Source of the DNA: Sipunculus nudus
Taxonomy: Eukaryota; Annelida; Sipuncula; Golfingiida; Sipunculidae
Reading direction: 5' to 3'
NCBI GenBank assembly: GCA_026874595.1
Contig: CM049307.1
Coordinates: 72,892,643-72,956,642, forward strand
DNA length: 64,000 bases
In this document: positions 37,251 through 49,848 of the stretch, piece after piece
Layout of the letters: every line of letters begins with the position of its first letter
Numbering within the stretch: position 1 is the stretch's first letter
Notes under the pieces: generated by a model
The model's database searches: none
The model's input: the letters and a program-made list of their open reading frames with translations, nothing else
What the model was told of the DNA's origin: nothing
Program-made: the position numbers and the translations under genes

Positions 37251-37876
37251 CATTAAACATATGCATTTTTTTTAGATTTTTTTCTAAAAATAGAGAAAAA
37301 AAAAGAATGAGGAAAAGTTGGTAAATGAATATTCATACTATTCAGATTTGTGAGATGTTAAATCTTGGTAGGTCACGTGATGTTATTAAACGTGTACGTG
37401 TATTTGTAAACTTGTCTATATATATGTTCAGATTTCTGTACCTCGTATTGTCCATATTGTTTTTTTGTGTAATAAAAAAATACCCCTCCAAGAAGTCCCA
37501 CAAAAATTTTCATTCCAAGCAAAATAAGCATTTGGACAACATGTCTTTGGTTGGCCACTGAAAAAAAAAAAGATCGTTACTGTCAGTTTTGTTTGAGATT
37601 ATGCTAAGCCCACAATTAGCAATGTTTTTAAGGCTACCTGACATAATCATTAGAGCCAAAAAAAAAAAACAAAAAAAAAAACAAAAAAACATTCTCTACC
37701 CTTTTTAGATTTTGTGACGCCGTGTCACATGAATAAAGAGTGTCATGTGACCTTTTCTTGCATTTGTAACTGAAAAAAATATAAAGAATTTATAAGAATA
37801 ATTTCAAGGCTGTTCAGAAAGAGCCGCATTATGCACTGTCTGTCGCTTTATATAGAGAAATGTTAACATGTCTTAC

Positions 37877-38016
37877 TGATAACCCAAAAGTGCTTGTTTC
37901 CTTTGTTGAAGACGTGCCACAGGAACTTTGATAGGTGGGCGCTCATGCATGCAGAGTGTCTCCTTCGTCTTGTACGGTTCCTTGCGGAGGTTACTTCTGC
38001 AGGTAGCCTGATGCAT
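37877..38016 (-). CDS. First coding exon of an unrecognised small basic protein
   Basis: ATG at 38016 is the first after an in-frame TAA and has G at -3. The frame runs 46 codons plus two bases to a strong donor TATCA|GTAAGA. It reads 'KVPVARLQQRKQALLGYQ' at its end and joins in phase to 33409-33297. A second frame over the same bases is also long, so the coding frame rests on the splice phase and the ATG. If both exons splice into 32224-32099 the product is 85-86 residues, basic, without a signal peptide. The family is not recognised. Confidence 0.5.
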
Positions 38017-38104
38017 CTCACTTTATTCCGCTTATTGTCATAGTCATGTGTCTCATTCGTACCATCTCTATACCTGATCGTGATTACATCTGCTCTCCCC
38101 GGCA

Positions 38105-40260
38105 ATACATGAGAGAAACAGAATCGAGTTTATAGAACTCTGTAATCTTTTGGAAAGTCTCATCCTTAATCCCTGGCCTTTGATTTTGGCAACTGTACAT
38201 ATTGTTTCATGTATTAAATCACGGTACAGTTATAAACGTTCCAACTGATCAATTTTTCACTCAAGAAAAGTAGGAAAGAAACTGAATTTGTAAAAAAAAA
38301 AAAAAATGAAATATCATGTACTTGTTGATCCCTCTCACCTTTACCTTTCATAAGATGTCATGCACGTTGTCATGACGTCATTTTCAGCCAATATAATTTA
38401 CAAGTTCATTGTAAAGCTATAGGAGAGCGCCGTTTTCCCGAAAATTCGTTTTTTTTTCGAAATTTTAAATCGGTACAGAAAATTTATTTATATTTAGGAA
38501 ATATGTTAAAGCATATAAATACTTCGTGAATTTTTGTAATCACGAGTCACATGGGCCGTCAGGTGTTTAAGCCCAGTGGTAACCCTTATTAATTTAGTTC
38601 TGGGCCGATGTTGTCGCCCGGGTAAAGGTGTGAAAAATACAGCTGGCCACGCAACGCTATAGGATCCCTTTACCCCTAGAAAGTGGCTAAACAGTTTATC
38701 CAAGATAACATGCTTAGTTTAGTGACTGACACAATGTGGACCTGAAACCTGTTGCGTCGCCATCAGCGGCTATTCACTCATCTACTTAATCTCGCCATTA
38801 TTCAGTTTTATCCTCATTTTACTTGTACTGTCAAGAAAAAGATTACTCAGACAAAATCACCTAGCTGTCATTTGGCAGAGATTTTGAATCAAACAAGACA
38901 AGAAGGACGGCGTTATGCGTTGATGACAAGCAATCTTTTAGCGTCTCGACCGTTGGCAAGGGATTTCAGCTTCGGCATATTCACTATTACCGATATGAAG
39001 AATAGCAGAGAGAACCTTGTCGAATACAAAATGAAGTTGCCAAATACCCCTCACTTAAAGGAAAGTGTAAAATTATTCGTTTTTAATATGTAGGCTCTAT
39101 GATCGTTCCAAACCTTGCTTTTCACTAGTTACATGTGTGTGCACTGGCGCCCCCTGTGGGCTGTAAAAGAAACTAACCGAGCATCAGAAATGGTGATGTC
39201 ATTTGACCTTTGCCTCCGATTAATTTGTTGAAAAAAGGGAATGCACGTATCCTAGAACAGGTAAGACTGATCTTTAACAATTAAACACTTCTATAAATCT
39301 AATTTTTATTATATATTTTACATGTATATATTTTACATGTCGTCAATAAGGTAGAAAAGAAACACCGTTTTCCCCGAGTTAAATGGCATAAAGTTAATCA
39401 TTAACTGTCGTACGAACTTGCAGCTAGACCCCTGACCGTTTTCCAGAAAGTTCGTATTTCCGAACAAAAAGCTTGTCCCCCGAAGCTTTCGGAAAATCGG
39501 CGCTTTACTGTATATAACTTTTTCAAGGCTGACAAACCTGATTAAGAAAATGGATGAAACTTCCCTTGAAAAGGGAGAAGCACTGCATCGAGCAAACTGC
39601 ATGAGGATCACAGATAAATTTATAGTCTTGAAAACATTATTGGGTCTGTACTTGTTCTGTCATCTGGTTTCATATTACTTTGAATTCCTGAACTATTATT
39701 TTATATAGACAACACTTTCATTTTTATTTTTAGTATATACCGTAATATATAATTGATCTTATCACTAAGATGACATAAGTAATTATATTGATTTACTAGT
39801 GTACCTATCATAAATGGCAAAAAAGAATTGGGTCTCATATCGTTAAATTGTACATAAACTGTAATTAATGCTAATAAATGTATTAATGATATCTTTACAA
39901 ATATCCCAGTTAAACATCACGCTTATTGTTGTTTATTCGTCATTTTTTATGTGATATGCTGAAGTCTAACCATTAACGTCACATACAGTAGTTCTTCCTA
40001 AAACATATGTATTAATATACTATACGTAGCAGGTGGATAATTTATTTTCTTTACTTTTTATACGTTTACATTATTCTGTTGCATACGACTTTGATCTGTT
40101 TTCTTCCCCCCCCCCCCCCCACACACACACACATTTCACTAACGCGTCGTTCATTATGTTATTTTTCACAATGTTTATATATGTATGTATCATTGTATAC
40201 ATGTCTATGTATATGCAGATGTATAATTACAGAGACGACAATAACTTTTCATATAGTCAG
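38105..40260. other. Non-coding, nothing firm recognised
   Basis: An open stretch at 38752-39093 on the plus strand (113 codons, no proper ATG start) has no recognised character and no clear splice sites. The rest is AT-rich. Confidence 0.4.
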
Positions 40261-40277
40261 CCATTCTCACTCATGCA

Positions 40278-40289
40278 TATATATATATA

Positions 40290-40330
<41 letters not shown>
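40278..40330. repeat. (TA)n microsatellite
   Basis: Nearly pure TA run; a C/CA run (about 40105-40133) lies a little upstream. Confidence 0.9.
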
Positions 40331-40332
<2 letters not shown>

Positions 40333-41278
40333 ACAGTAAGAAAGAGGGTGAGTAATGCTATATCTAGAAAATATCTGTCCATGAGACCGATAGGGAAACA
40401 CCCTGGAGTAGAAGTATAGAAGAAAGCTGAGAAGGCTTGCGGTTTGCTACCGCCGCAATTTTCACCCTGATCTAGAAAGTCCTGGATGTATCCCGGAGAG
40501 AAGATGAGTGCGCCTGTCTTTTTTTCGGTTTTATGACCCAACTAGGGGTGCGATTATAAACCCCGGGCCAGCAGGTGCAATAGTCACTGGACCTATTAAA
40601 CACCAGGACATATAACGAGAGGATGCGTGTACTGTGATAATGCCCTGTCACGTAGCCCGAAACCGGAATGGAATTCTGCAATTGTACATACTTCAGCTAA
40701 CATTTAAAAATGGGAGGCGGTTACCTGCCACCAAAAAAAAAAAAAAAATCGGATAGAGTCAATGACTACAGACAATATCCTCCCCCTATCGACCTGATCT
40801 AACCTTTTGTCAATCAGTTTATCTGTCTTTCACTCTGTCTCCCTTCGATCTATTCTACTTAGCCGTCTGTCTATTTATCGACCTGTTTATTCTGTCTCCC
40901 ATCGAGCAGTGCTTTCTATCTGGTCATCTATTTAGTATTCTGAATTAAAAATTTATAATGGTAATCCATATTAAATCCAGAATTTAATGGAATGTTCTTT
41001 GGGGGTTACCCTTAGTTTCACAAAAATCCGCACAGTATCACCAAAATCTTATCAATATATATATATTTTTTTTTTGCATAAAGCTGCTAACAGGCAAACG
41101 AACCAATGCAACAAGGGGAACACATAATATCTTTGCCTCCCGGCTCAGGTATAATGGGATTTTAAATATTGTTTAAAAGTTTGTTCTTCTACCAAACGCC
41201 ACCATCCGAGCCATGGAAAGTGCCCAGTATTAGTTACAATATTTATTTGTACAATCCATGTAAAATAAATGAGGTTTA

Positions 41279-41560
41279 AACTGAATAAAGGGAAAAGGTG
41301 AGTGCCGAGTTAGCCCAGTGGCGCCCCCTGGGACGGGAACGCGCCCCGAACCCTGGAGGTGGTTGCCATATGCTTTTGACTCACATGGAGGAGTTTAGTC
41401 CAATTCCTCTGAGCCACGGCTCACCCGGTATAACTACGTATCTTTAACAGTAGTCTATCCAGTATTGGTAGTTGTGAAATGATGGCGCAATCCCCCCCCC
41501 CCCCCCCCCCCATTTTGCGAAATATGTGTGCTGACATCTAGTGGGAATATCAGAAACAAT
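41279..41560 (+). repeat. SINE-like dispersed repeat S1, copy 1
   Basis: Matches 54425-54695 in reverse orientation over about 260 bases, with long identical blocks such as 'GGTGGTTGCCATATGCTTTT'. Near its start GAGTTAGCCCAGTGG (GAGTTAGCTCAGTGG in the other copy) looks like an RNA polymerase III A box of a tRNA. A proper B box was not found, so SINE is a suggestion. A C run of about 20 lies inside this copy. Confidence 0.6.
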
Positions 41561-41790
41561 TTTACGATCGACACCGTCTGACTCTCAACTACACTCGCAA
41601 TATACAACATATACTAGATTTAATGGCATATTATGAATAACTTGTTTTCTGTGTACACAGTCGCTAGAATCCATATTTCAAGGGAAATGGGGAGGAACAT
41701 AGCATATTACATCCCTATAGTGATACATGCTATCTCTGTGCTACGTAATAAATTAAAGCACCACTATATACTCACATATTGCACAGTTTC

Positions 41791-42306
41791 TTAAAGGGAC
41801 CCAATCACCTATAAAGCATGTTAAGTTAACATAAAAAATAGCTTGTTCTCTTTAAAATAAATCTGTTATTGCCTAAATATTGCCTTGAAACCGTTTGCTT
41901 ACTCATGTTAACGAGTGTTAAAAACGGTGGACCGGGCGCGATCGCTGGTGTCAATATAAACACAGTGCGTAGGGCCGTATGCAACATGGAGCCACAACAC
42001 GCGTCAATCAGGAGATGCCTTGACTGACTTGGCCAAAAAAATATAATACATGTTCCCGCAGGCTGAAACAAAGCGTGTTGCGCCTCTTAATCGGACCTCC
42101 GGTCACGTGGCCTTGTTATGGTAAACAGACACACGTGGACTGTGTTTACCAACACGCACAGCCATAACAAGGTGTCAAACAGCCGTAGGCGAGGCAATGA
42201 GACTGTGTGATCGGATGGTTCTGCTGGGCAACTTTTGTATAAAGCATAACTGAACTGATAGTGTGGAAGAAAAGCCAAAATATATATCCTGATTATGTCC
42301 CTTTAA
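41791..42306. mobile_element. TTAA-flanked MITE with internal hairpin
   Basis: Ends TTAAAGGGACCCAATCA and, in reverse complement, TTAAAGGGACATAATCA. The TTAA at both ends suggests a piggyBac-type target, but the usual CCC start is missing. Inside, 42111-42172 is a long hairpin. Confidence 0.6.
42111..42172. repeat. Nested inverted repeat in the MITE
   Basis: CCTTGTTATGG pairs with CCATAACAAGG, and within it GGTAAACA pairs with TGTTTACC. The inner arms contain forkhead-type GTAAACA motifs. Confidence 0.75.
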
Positions 42307-43556
42307 ATTTCTTGATAAAAGCATCACCACAAACAGGAATTCGAATGACTGTGCTGTGAATAAGGATATAACCATGGATATACTGTATCTTGACTTTTGC
42401 ATATTGATTCGTGAACACAATCGTGATAATTTATTTGGATCTCCGTTTTCCTATTTTTATACAAAACCAACATCTCTATATTGACTAAGGGAGGTTCCCC
42501 ATGCAACATATCTTCGCCTGCATGATAATAAAAGTCTGTTTAAAAGAAATGAGGAGCGTGTATCGTGAAGAGTCTTGCTTTATAGGGATTGTAACTCTGA
42601 TCGCTGTTGCGGTCATGTACGCCACACACTGAGCCATGAATATACTTATAACAACAATTGTATCACAACTGTTACAATTGTTTGATATAACGAACCGATA
42701 TTCACAGACACACAGGAAGACGCACGGACAAACATACAGGCAAATAATCAAAGGAAAGTCTTCGTTTATGTGTACAACACAGGTAAATCTATTTATTTCA
42801 GATTGTTTGGACCACCTTGATTTCTGCTTTGTGACCAACATCCCCTCATGGCCAGTTCAGTCCGTTCGGCCCGGCTCCCCTGGTCACTCTTGATTTCCCC
42901 TCCGCCTTTTGTATGCTGCTGATCGGTAGGCCTACTTCCGGTACTGGAAAGAAATATACGCAGAATATGTAAGTGAATGTGCATGAGCATGCGCACTTCA
43001 CGTAACAGGCGTCTATTATTATCAGATCTAGTGAGAAACATAACGGGTTTCAGTTTGTTACATAAAACCACCTGCAGGTACGTACCAGAGATATCGACGG
43101 GAACATCGCCTTTACTTTTTTTCATTTGAAATAAGAAAAATACAATTACCTTTTTATATTTATAATGGACCGAAGACTTAATGTAAAGCCCAAAACAGAC
43201 TAACGCGCGCGTCACGCGTGCGCCACGCGCACGGCTCGCGACAAATTCAAAACATTTAGAAGAAATAAAGAATGCCCCCAAGAGCATTCCATCCAAGTCC
43301 ATGGAGGTATAGCGACCGCATAATGAAGAAATTATCAAGTAAGATATCATTTTTATAATTTACTTTATTTTATTTGAGCATTATTACACATTGCCCAGGT
43401 ATGACAGAAAGGACAAATCGAAATCAGTTTACACCCTTAGAATTGGCCCGCAGTCTAAGGGCTAATTTTTATGACATGTATCGAAAAGCCTAATATTCGT
43501 GGTCTTATATATTTGCACTCTTTATTTATAAGTAAATAGTTGTAAAGTGTAGATCA
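42307..43556. other. Non-coding with CpG cluster
   Basis: Open frames on the minus strand at 42485-43350 have no recognised character or splice sites. A dense CG stretch, 'GCGCGCGTCACGCGTGCGCC', lies at about 43205-43240. Confidence 0.35.
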
Positions 43557-44340
43557 TGAAAGCTGAATAGTTGCTATATGTAACCAAAAGGGGTCGTTTC
43601 TTTATATGTATATGATTCACCTATTTGAAGTGCTTACACTTTCAACTGTGGATGCATTACGATGCATTTGTTAGCATCTACAATGTATCTCTGATAGTTT
43701 CCAGTGACGTGAAGTTAATTCGAGTGCATTAATCACAGTCGCAATAGCAATTCACAAAGTAAAGTGATCTATCAGCAAATATTGCTATATAAGATAGATA
43801 GATTTTGAAGAACTGTTATTTACTGTGCGACTAAATGAGGTTGATTTTTCATTCTATATGATAAACATTTGAGGTGCTTACTCGTATAACTGTTTGTGAC
43901 TAGCAATGTAAGCATACACAAAATATGTAGCTTTAATATGTGAAAATGCTTTGAAGCTGTATTGAAGTGCATTGATCTTTGACACTGCAGCAAAATATAA
44001 TGTAATTTTACTAATAGATTTTTAAATAAATATTGGTAAAGTATACAGATATGTATTGAAGATTGGTTGTAATGTGACTAAAATGGGTAATTTCTTATTA
44101 GGACAGATAGTGTGAGGTGTTAGTTGTAAATGATGGTATAATATAGATTGATAATGAAGAATGGTTGTTTTGTGAATAAAAGGGAGCATGTCATATTATG
44201 ACAGACATTTGAAATGTGGACTAAATCGACTAAACAAGCATTCCATTATATTATTTGTACTCGATATGTAGTTCTTATAGGTGCCTCTGCATTAAAGCTA
44301 TGTTTAAGTGCATTGTTGGAGCAGCAAAAAAAAAAAAATC
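43557..44340. repeat. Diverged tandem repeat, period about 250
   Basis: Units start near 43557, 43807 and 44057, each with 'TTGAAG/GAAAGCTGAATAGTTG'-like sequence, a 'GACTAAAA.GGG' motif and 'TTTGA.GTGCTTAC'. A shorter partial unit follows at 44156. Strongly diverged. Confidence 0.5.
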
Positions 44341-44805
44341 AAATGAAATCCTTGGAAATTTTAATCATGTCATGAATCAGTCATTTCGTGTAATGCTTGG
44401 AATTCTAAGTCATTTCACGTAATGCCTGATTACACACTTTGCCTGTAACATATGTATGCTCTTGTTATATAGTTCACTATAGCCTCAGTGTAAGTGTGTG
44501 AATGTAATTCCTAAGTATGAAGCAGGACAGAAGAAAATGACGTTGAAAAGTTCTAAAATATTTTAGGCATTTTTAGTCTTTTTTAACATATTTAGACAGA
44601 CGAATAATAGAATAAATCAATTATTTGAACAAGGTTTTGAGGTTCGAAGGCTTCTTTGTCAAGAGACAAGGACTCACGTCCAAATAGTTAAGTTATAGTC
44701 TACTCAAGAGGCGTTATAATTTCCTACCTGCTACCATGCATTCACATACCGTGAGCTGATATCACAAACAAACATTTTTTGTTTCAAGTATCAAGAGGTT
44801 ACAAG

Positions 44806-45058
44806 TCATCCACGTTTGTAAAACTCACGTCTGACGAGACACAGGGGTCTGAACCGGCTGGCGCAGTTTGCTTCATGCCACATTCCCGTGATGCCATCTA
44901 GCGCCACACACCGCTCTCTGAAGGCCAGGCGACTGGTGGTGCGGGGAAATTCGTCGTAGTTCGTGAACGTCAGCGAGAGAGGCAGGTCGCTGTAACGCCA
45001 GATCAGACAGCTGCCTTCGTTGGTCCGGTTTATAGCGAGGTACACTTTCTCACCTTCA
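44806..45058 (-). CDS. C-type lectin exon 3
   Basis: Acceptor 'TTTCTTTCTCTACAG|T', stop TGA at 44808-44806. It holds the second half of the lectin fold with the last conserved cysteines and a short basic tail 'RREFYKRG'. No near AATAAA was noticed downstream. Confidence 0.88.
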
Positions 45059-47797
45059 CTGTAGAGAAAGAAAGTCAATTCAGGCCTTAAAGGGGCCTAC
45101 TCTGATATCTGACGTCTGTTAACTACAGATAATCCCCTGAACCGTGAAAACGCCTATCCCACCACACACAAGCTGTTCGTTTTGTTTATATCGACATGTT
45201 TATATTATGTGCCCCCCCCCCACCCACCCACCAAAAAAAAAAAAAGGAAAGAAGAAGCTGGGAATTTTGCAACTATAGTCACCTTTCAACTTCCGTACAT
45301 GTGCAACCAACAACCTTATGATAACTGATTTTTTGTTGTTGTTTGTAAACATTGCCGCATGTACAGTTTTTACAAACAGTTTAAGCTCATGCATCAGTCA
45401 CAGAGGGATCAGTAGAATTTTCCTGAATAAGAATTATCTAGAGTTAAGTAATATGTACATAAAATAAGCCAGAAATCACATAAATTCTACAGAATTTGAA
45501 AATGACTAACTGGCTTCAAGTCTTAGTAAAGAACGGAAAAGATGGTGCTCAAGTGCGCAAGCCAAGGCAGCCTGAGGCCCCCTTTCTGGGCACTAGCTCC
45601 TTTCGTAACAAAAAAAGTGACAAATGTTAGCTAGGTTAAAAATAATTTAAAAAAAAAACAAATAGAAGAGAGCAATGAACAACTGAGTGTTGATTTCCTA
45701 TCATGCAAGATTACTGTTGTGAAAAAAACCTTAAAAGATATAATAATAAAATCAGCCGATTGATTTTCTATAATAATAATAATAATAATAATTATTATTA
45801 TTCTAAATCACGTGTATAACTAACCAGACCATGTGTTTTGTATTATTCTTATACAGATTGTTTAAAAAAAACACAGGTGCGACAGAAAAAAGCCTCAAGA
45901 GATCATCTCAGTGAAACTATATACATATGGATATAAGTATCGTCAAAAAGTCATAAATTCTTCAACTAGTGAACTGCTTGGTCATTGGTATATCAAACAT
46001 GTCACAAAAACCTGGCGTTGAAATTACCGTTCAACATTAAAGTAGCATTTAAATAACCTGCCAACACCCACGTGGGGTGCTAACAAAAACTACATGTGTA
46101 TATTCTGAGAGAATCAACGAATTCTTAAATTGCTCATGGGTCACTTTCCAATTTAATCTATAATTGGCATCTGGGAATGATAGCTTGGGCTTTCGGCTAG
46201 TGTGCTGCTTTTCTCATCTGTTGGCCCTTGGCCCTATATTTCCTACCCTGCGTTGCATGATCTGTTGTCATGTTACCTCAAAGTCAAATCAGCCTGGAAT
46301 GGTCCTCGCTGCAAGTTCAAGCGTAACGGCATTGCGGAAATACTATCAGAATTATGTGACCGTTAAATATTTAAGATTACAATGTTACAAGATTCATTTT
46401 GGCATTCCCGGAAAAAAAAATTTATTGCGTTACCTCAGCTCTGTTATGATTTCATTTTGCCACTGTTCACGTGATTCTGGTAGATGACCTTTACCGAATG
46501 GAATTTCCTGTCCAGCCTCTCTGCAAAGTTTGAGGGCAGTCGGGTAGTCGACCTTTTCCCCCCCGAGTCTCCAACAGAAACGAGTGGTCTCGCCATCCAT
46601 CGTGTACTCTCTGTACGACCAGGGATCGGGACACCTAGACGCCAGGGCTGTCAATAGAGTTAGTATTAATTTACATATTACCCTTCATTGTGTCTCGGCA
46701 GGTCCCCTGGACTTCGCTCTGGTTTGAGTGTGACAGTTGGTACGGGGCGAGTTCAACAACGTAGTTTGTGAAATATAAAAAAAACTTTCCGTTTTTTTTA
46801 TCAAATTCCTCATGATTTATGGGGGGGGGGGGGGGGGAATATGGAAAATACCTCCCCCCCTTGAGACACACTTGACATTCTTTCCGACACCACAAGAACC
46901 AAAAACGAGCGTTGTTTATTAGAAAACCTTGAGGAATTCAGAATTACTTCATTAATCTTAAATCACAAGGTACAGGGCCAGCCTGGCCTTACACAAACCT
47001 CCCAATTACATGTCCTCTCCCAAAGTATTTAAATAACTTTCTTTTTTTATTTTTTTTTGGTTTAAAATTTTATATTATCTTTCAAATATGCACACGAACA
47101 TTGTGTTGGCTTATACACATAGGCGTAAATCATAAATATATTATAAATTTTAGGCAGAGTGAAACATCAAGAGGGCTTTTTTTCAAGTTTTTACATTGTT
47201 TGTTGATTATAAATATACAAATTAATATAGAAAAGTAATTTTATGTTCAAAAGTTTGCACCATGACGTTGTGTAGATTACTAGGCATGATATCAGTACAG
47301 ATTTTAATTTATGTTTACTTTTGCAATTAAAGGTGTGTTTCCATGTGCGGCGTAATGCGTATATATGCGTAAAATTAGATGTGTTTCCATGTGCGCGTAT
47401 ATGCGTAGGCCTAAATGCGTAAACTGGCAGACTCGTATATTTGTACAGGGGGTCGAGTAGTCCTTCATCATAGAGATGAAGTGACGTCACTTAACCCCGA
47501 ATCCCTGAGTTTACGCAGACCTGTACATGTATGAAAATCGCATAAATGCTGACTGACACATAGAAACACCCTAGTTACAAAATCTTATCAGCGATTTTTA
47601 TAATATAAAGGCATACATACGCGCACATGGAAACACTCCTTAATTCAAATTAAAATAAAATGTGTACAATTGATGTATCAATGTGCATGTAGGTTAATGT
47701 CAATCTATAAATCCTTAAAGTATTAAAACTGGTATAAAGATATCAAATGCCTACCGTTACACGCCAGGAGAAGAATTGCCAAAGCCAAAGTCTTCAT
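44806..47797 (-). CDS. Secreted C-type lectin-domain protein, three exons
   Basis: Gene-level entry. Exons 47797-47755 (signal peptide), 46647-46434 and 45058-44806; phases 1/2 and 2/1 match and all ends are GT/AG. Product 169 residues: hydrophobic signal 'MKTLALAILLLACNA', then one long-form C-type lectin domain ('RCPDPWSY', 'FCWRLGG', 'ALKLC', 'GSCLIWRYSD', 'ERCVALDG', 'MWHEANCASRFRPLC'). The spacing of the last cysteines is that of the fold, but WND is WHE and no EPN or QPD is seen, so ordinary calcium-dependent sugar binding is doubtful. Likely extracellular, perhaps in immunity or mucus, by analogy only. A TATA box lies 70-77 bases upstream of the ATG. Confidence 0.88.
46434..46647 (-). 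CDS. C-type lectin exon 2
   Basis: Acceptor 'CTCTATTGACAG|CC' and donor CTGAG|GTAACG, 214 bases. It encodes the first half of the lectin fold from 'CPDPW' to 'IITEL'. Confidence 0.88.
47325..47645. mobile_element. TTAA-flanked MITE in the first intron of the lectin gene
   Basis: Ends AATTAAAGGTGTGTTTCCAT and, in reverse complement, AATTAAGGAGTGTTTCCATG; the motif TGTTTCCATGTGCG is also repeated inside. About 320 bp. Confidence 0.65.
47755..47797 (-). CDS. C-type lectin exon 1 (signal peptide)
   Basis: ATG at 47797, 14 codons plus one base, donor AACG|GTAGGC. 'KTLALAILLLA' is a typical signal-peptide core. Confidence 0.85.
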
Positions 47798-47865
47798 CGT
47801 GGTAGAACTGTTATATGTTGTCTCTGGAGGGCAGAGAGTCTATGTTATGCCCCTGGATTTGGGGT

Positions 47866-47874
47866 TATTTATAG
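47866..47874 (-). promoter_or_regulatory. TATA box of the C-type lectin gene
   Basis: CTATAAATA on the minus strand. Transcription would start about 30 bases on, leaving a leader of about 40-50 bases before the ATG. Confidence 0.7.
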
Positions 47875-47879
47875 GGAAT

Positions 47880-49848
47880 CGGACATTGACAAGGACATAC
47901 CTGTGTCCATCTGTGGCCACTTTTAACAAGGACACCAACTTAATAAGTACATCAATACCCGGCTGCCAGTGATTAGCTGGTGGTCCTGGTAATTGAATTC
48001 CAATTTCTCCTTGATGAATGTGTATAGATATAAGATCCAGAGTAAACACAAGACGTGTGGTCTTCACCCTACACTCAGGACGGACATTAGTTGTGTTTTC
48101 TCACGATCACATCAAGATGGTTGAATGCATCGTCTCCTTAAACAACTCTGCTTTCATGTATGACATTTCATCGAACTCTAAGAGAACCTGCTTGCATATA
48201 CAATCAGGGAAAACCTCGCAAAATCCCTTACCAGTCTTGTTACAAAGTGAAAACTATTAAATAAGGAAAATTCCTAATTCTGGTAAGTCTTCATTGCACA
48301 AAGTCCTACCCTGGCTTCGACTAATATAACTGAATTGATATAGGAGATTCCTCGTGCGCAACCGCCATGCAGGCAAGGTTGTCATATTTACGGATGTGCT
48401 TTACGTAAATACACTGCAAAAAGTGTCCTTTCGCTCATATTTCAATTAACTATTACACGCATCAAATGAAAACATGTTTTTTTTACTCACATATGTGTTA
48501 AACAACATTACAAATTCCTTAATGAGCAGCAGTTGAAACACCTAAACATGTCTTAGATGTGTTTAAAACATGTTTACATTTTTGCTTTGTTTGAAGGCGT
48601 GATATTTCCTTTGTCTGCTTAATATTTCGTAGGTTTTACTATTAAACCGGCGGTTAAAATAAAGTAGAATCAACAGCTGAAGAAAAACAGAAAGCACTAC
48701 ATAAGAGCACAAAAACAGTTCAGACGAAGATGAACCGCAGGTCATCTGGTCAGAATGGTAATTACAACTGAGCAACAGTTAGCTAAATGATTTTTGAAAC
48801 GATAAATGATTAATGTCTGAAACAGAACGGTATATAATCTAAACTCTTATGATAAATTGTCTTCACTTTCTCTATGTAGTGTTAAGTACGGAAGGGACAT
48901 AAAGGCCAGTCAAAACTAGTAAGTATTAAATATGGTTATTTGGCACACCCACCGGGCATGTGTATATACGCACGCGTATGCGACAAAGTAATGGACGCTC
49001 ATGATTTCAATAAAACGTATGCGTATGGCCATATCTGCATGTGTTATTCAGCTCTCCTGCAGTCTTTAAGTGCATGGCTCCATTTACGTGAGTTGTACGC
49101 TTTCATGCGCAAGGACAGCATGATTTTATGTTGATTAGCCTTCAGATGATGTGTGTGTCTATAAAGATAAAGGTCACGACAACACAAATTCACAAAACGT
49201 TGATTAGGTGAAATTGTGAAGACTATAATATTGTAGTGAAAGAGTTAAATTTTTCGGCTTAGTTAACAACACTATGCGCGTATTGTTTCATAGTTAAGGG
49301 AATATAAAGCAATGTAGGAGTAAAGTCTATTAAAAAAAAACTAAAAAATTGACAGGGAATTTCACAGACGTCAAATTATCACTTGCGTGTGCGAATAAAT
49401 ATAGATAGACAAAACAGTAAGACCAATTTCTAAAGCCCTTGTAATGTATTTATATTGTCTGCATTGAATTTAGATCACGGTAATTTTATTTGCATTTTAT
49501 TTTGGAACAAGTAAGAACATGAAAAAACAAACAAATCTGGAAATATATGTATGTTTTTCAAAATGGTATTATTGTTAAATACACACTTGTTGCCAGAATT
49601 GAGATATATCACGAATTTTGTGAAGTTAAAAGTTTGCTTTATATTTTACAATCTTCAACAACAAAAAAGCTAAAAGTGGTTGATTTTAGAGAAGAAATTA
49701 GACAAAGTAGTTGTACACTGGAGTATGCAGACCGACAGGTAGTGCCTGTTTTATCAATGACATTCCATCCACAACAGAACGCACAACATAAGTTCTCTTT
49801 TAAATAAGACTTTTATTGACATATACTCACGCATGTGCACGTGATATC
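47880..49848. other. Non-coding, nothing recognised
   Basis: Upstream flank of the lectin gene. No supported coding sequence on either strand. Confidence 0.45.

Noticed and set aside
38752-39093. 113-codon plus-strand frame as a gene
   Set aside because: No proper ATG at its start, no domain and no supporting splice or promoter signals.
42793-43350. 185-codon minus-strand open frame
   Set aside because: No domain, no splice sites that fit, and a CpG-dense patch that removes stop codons by composition.
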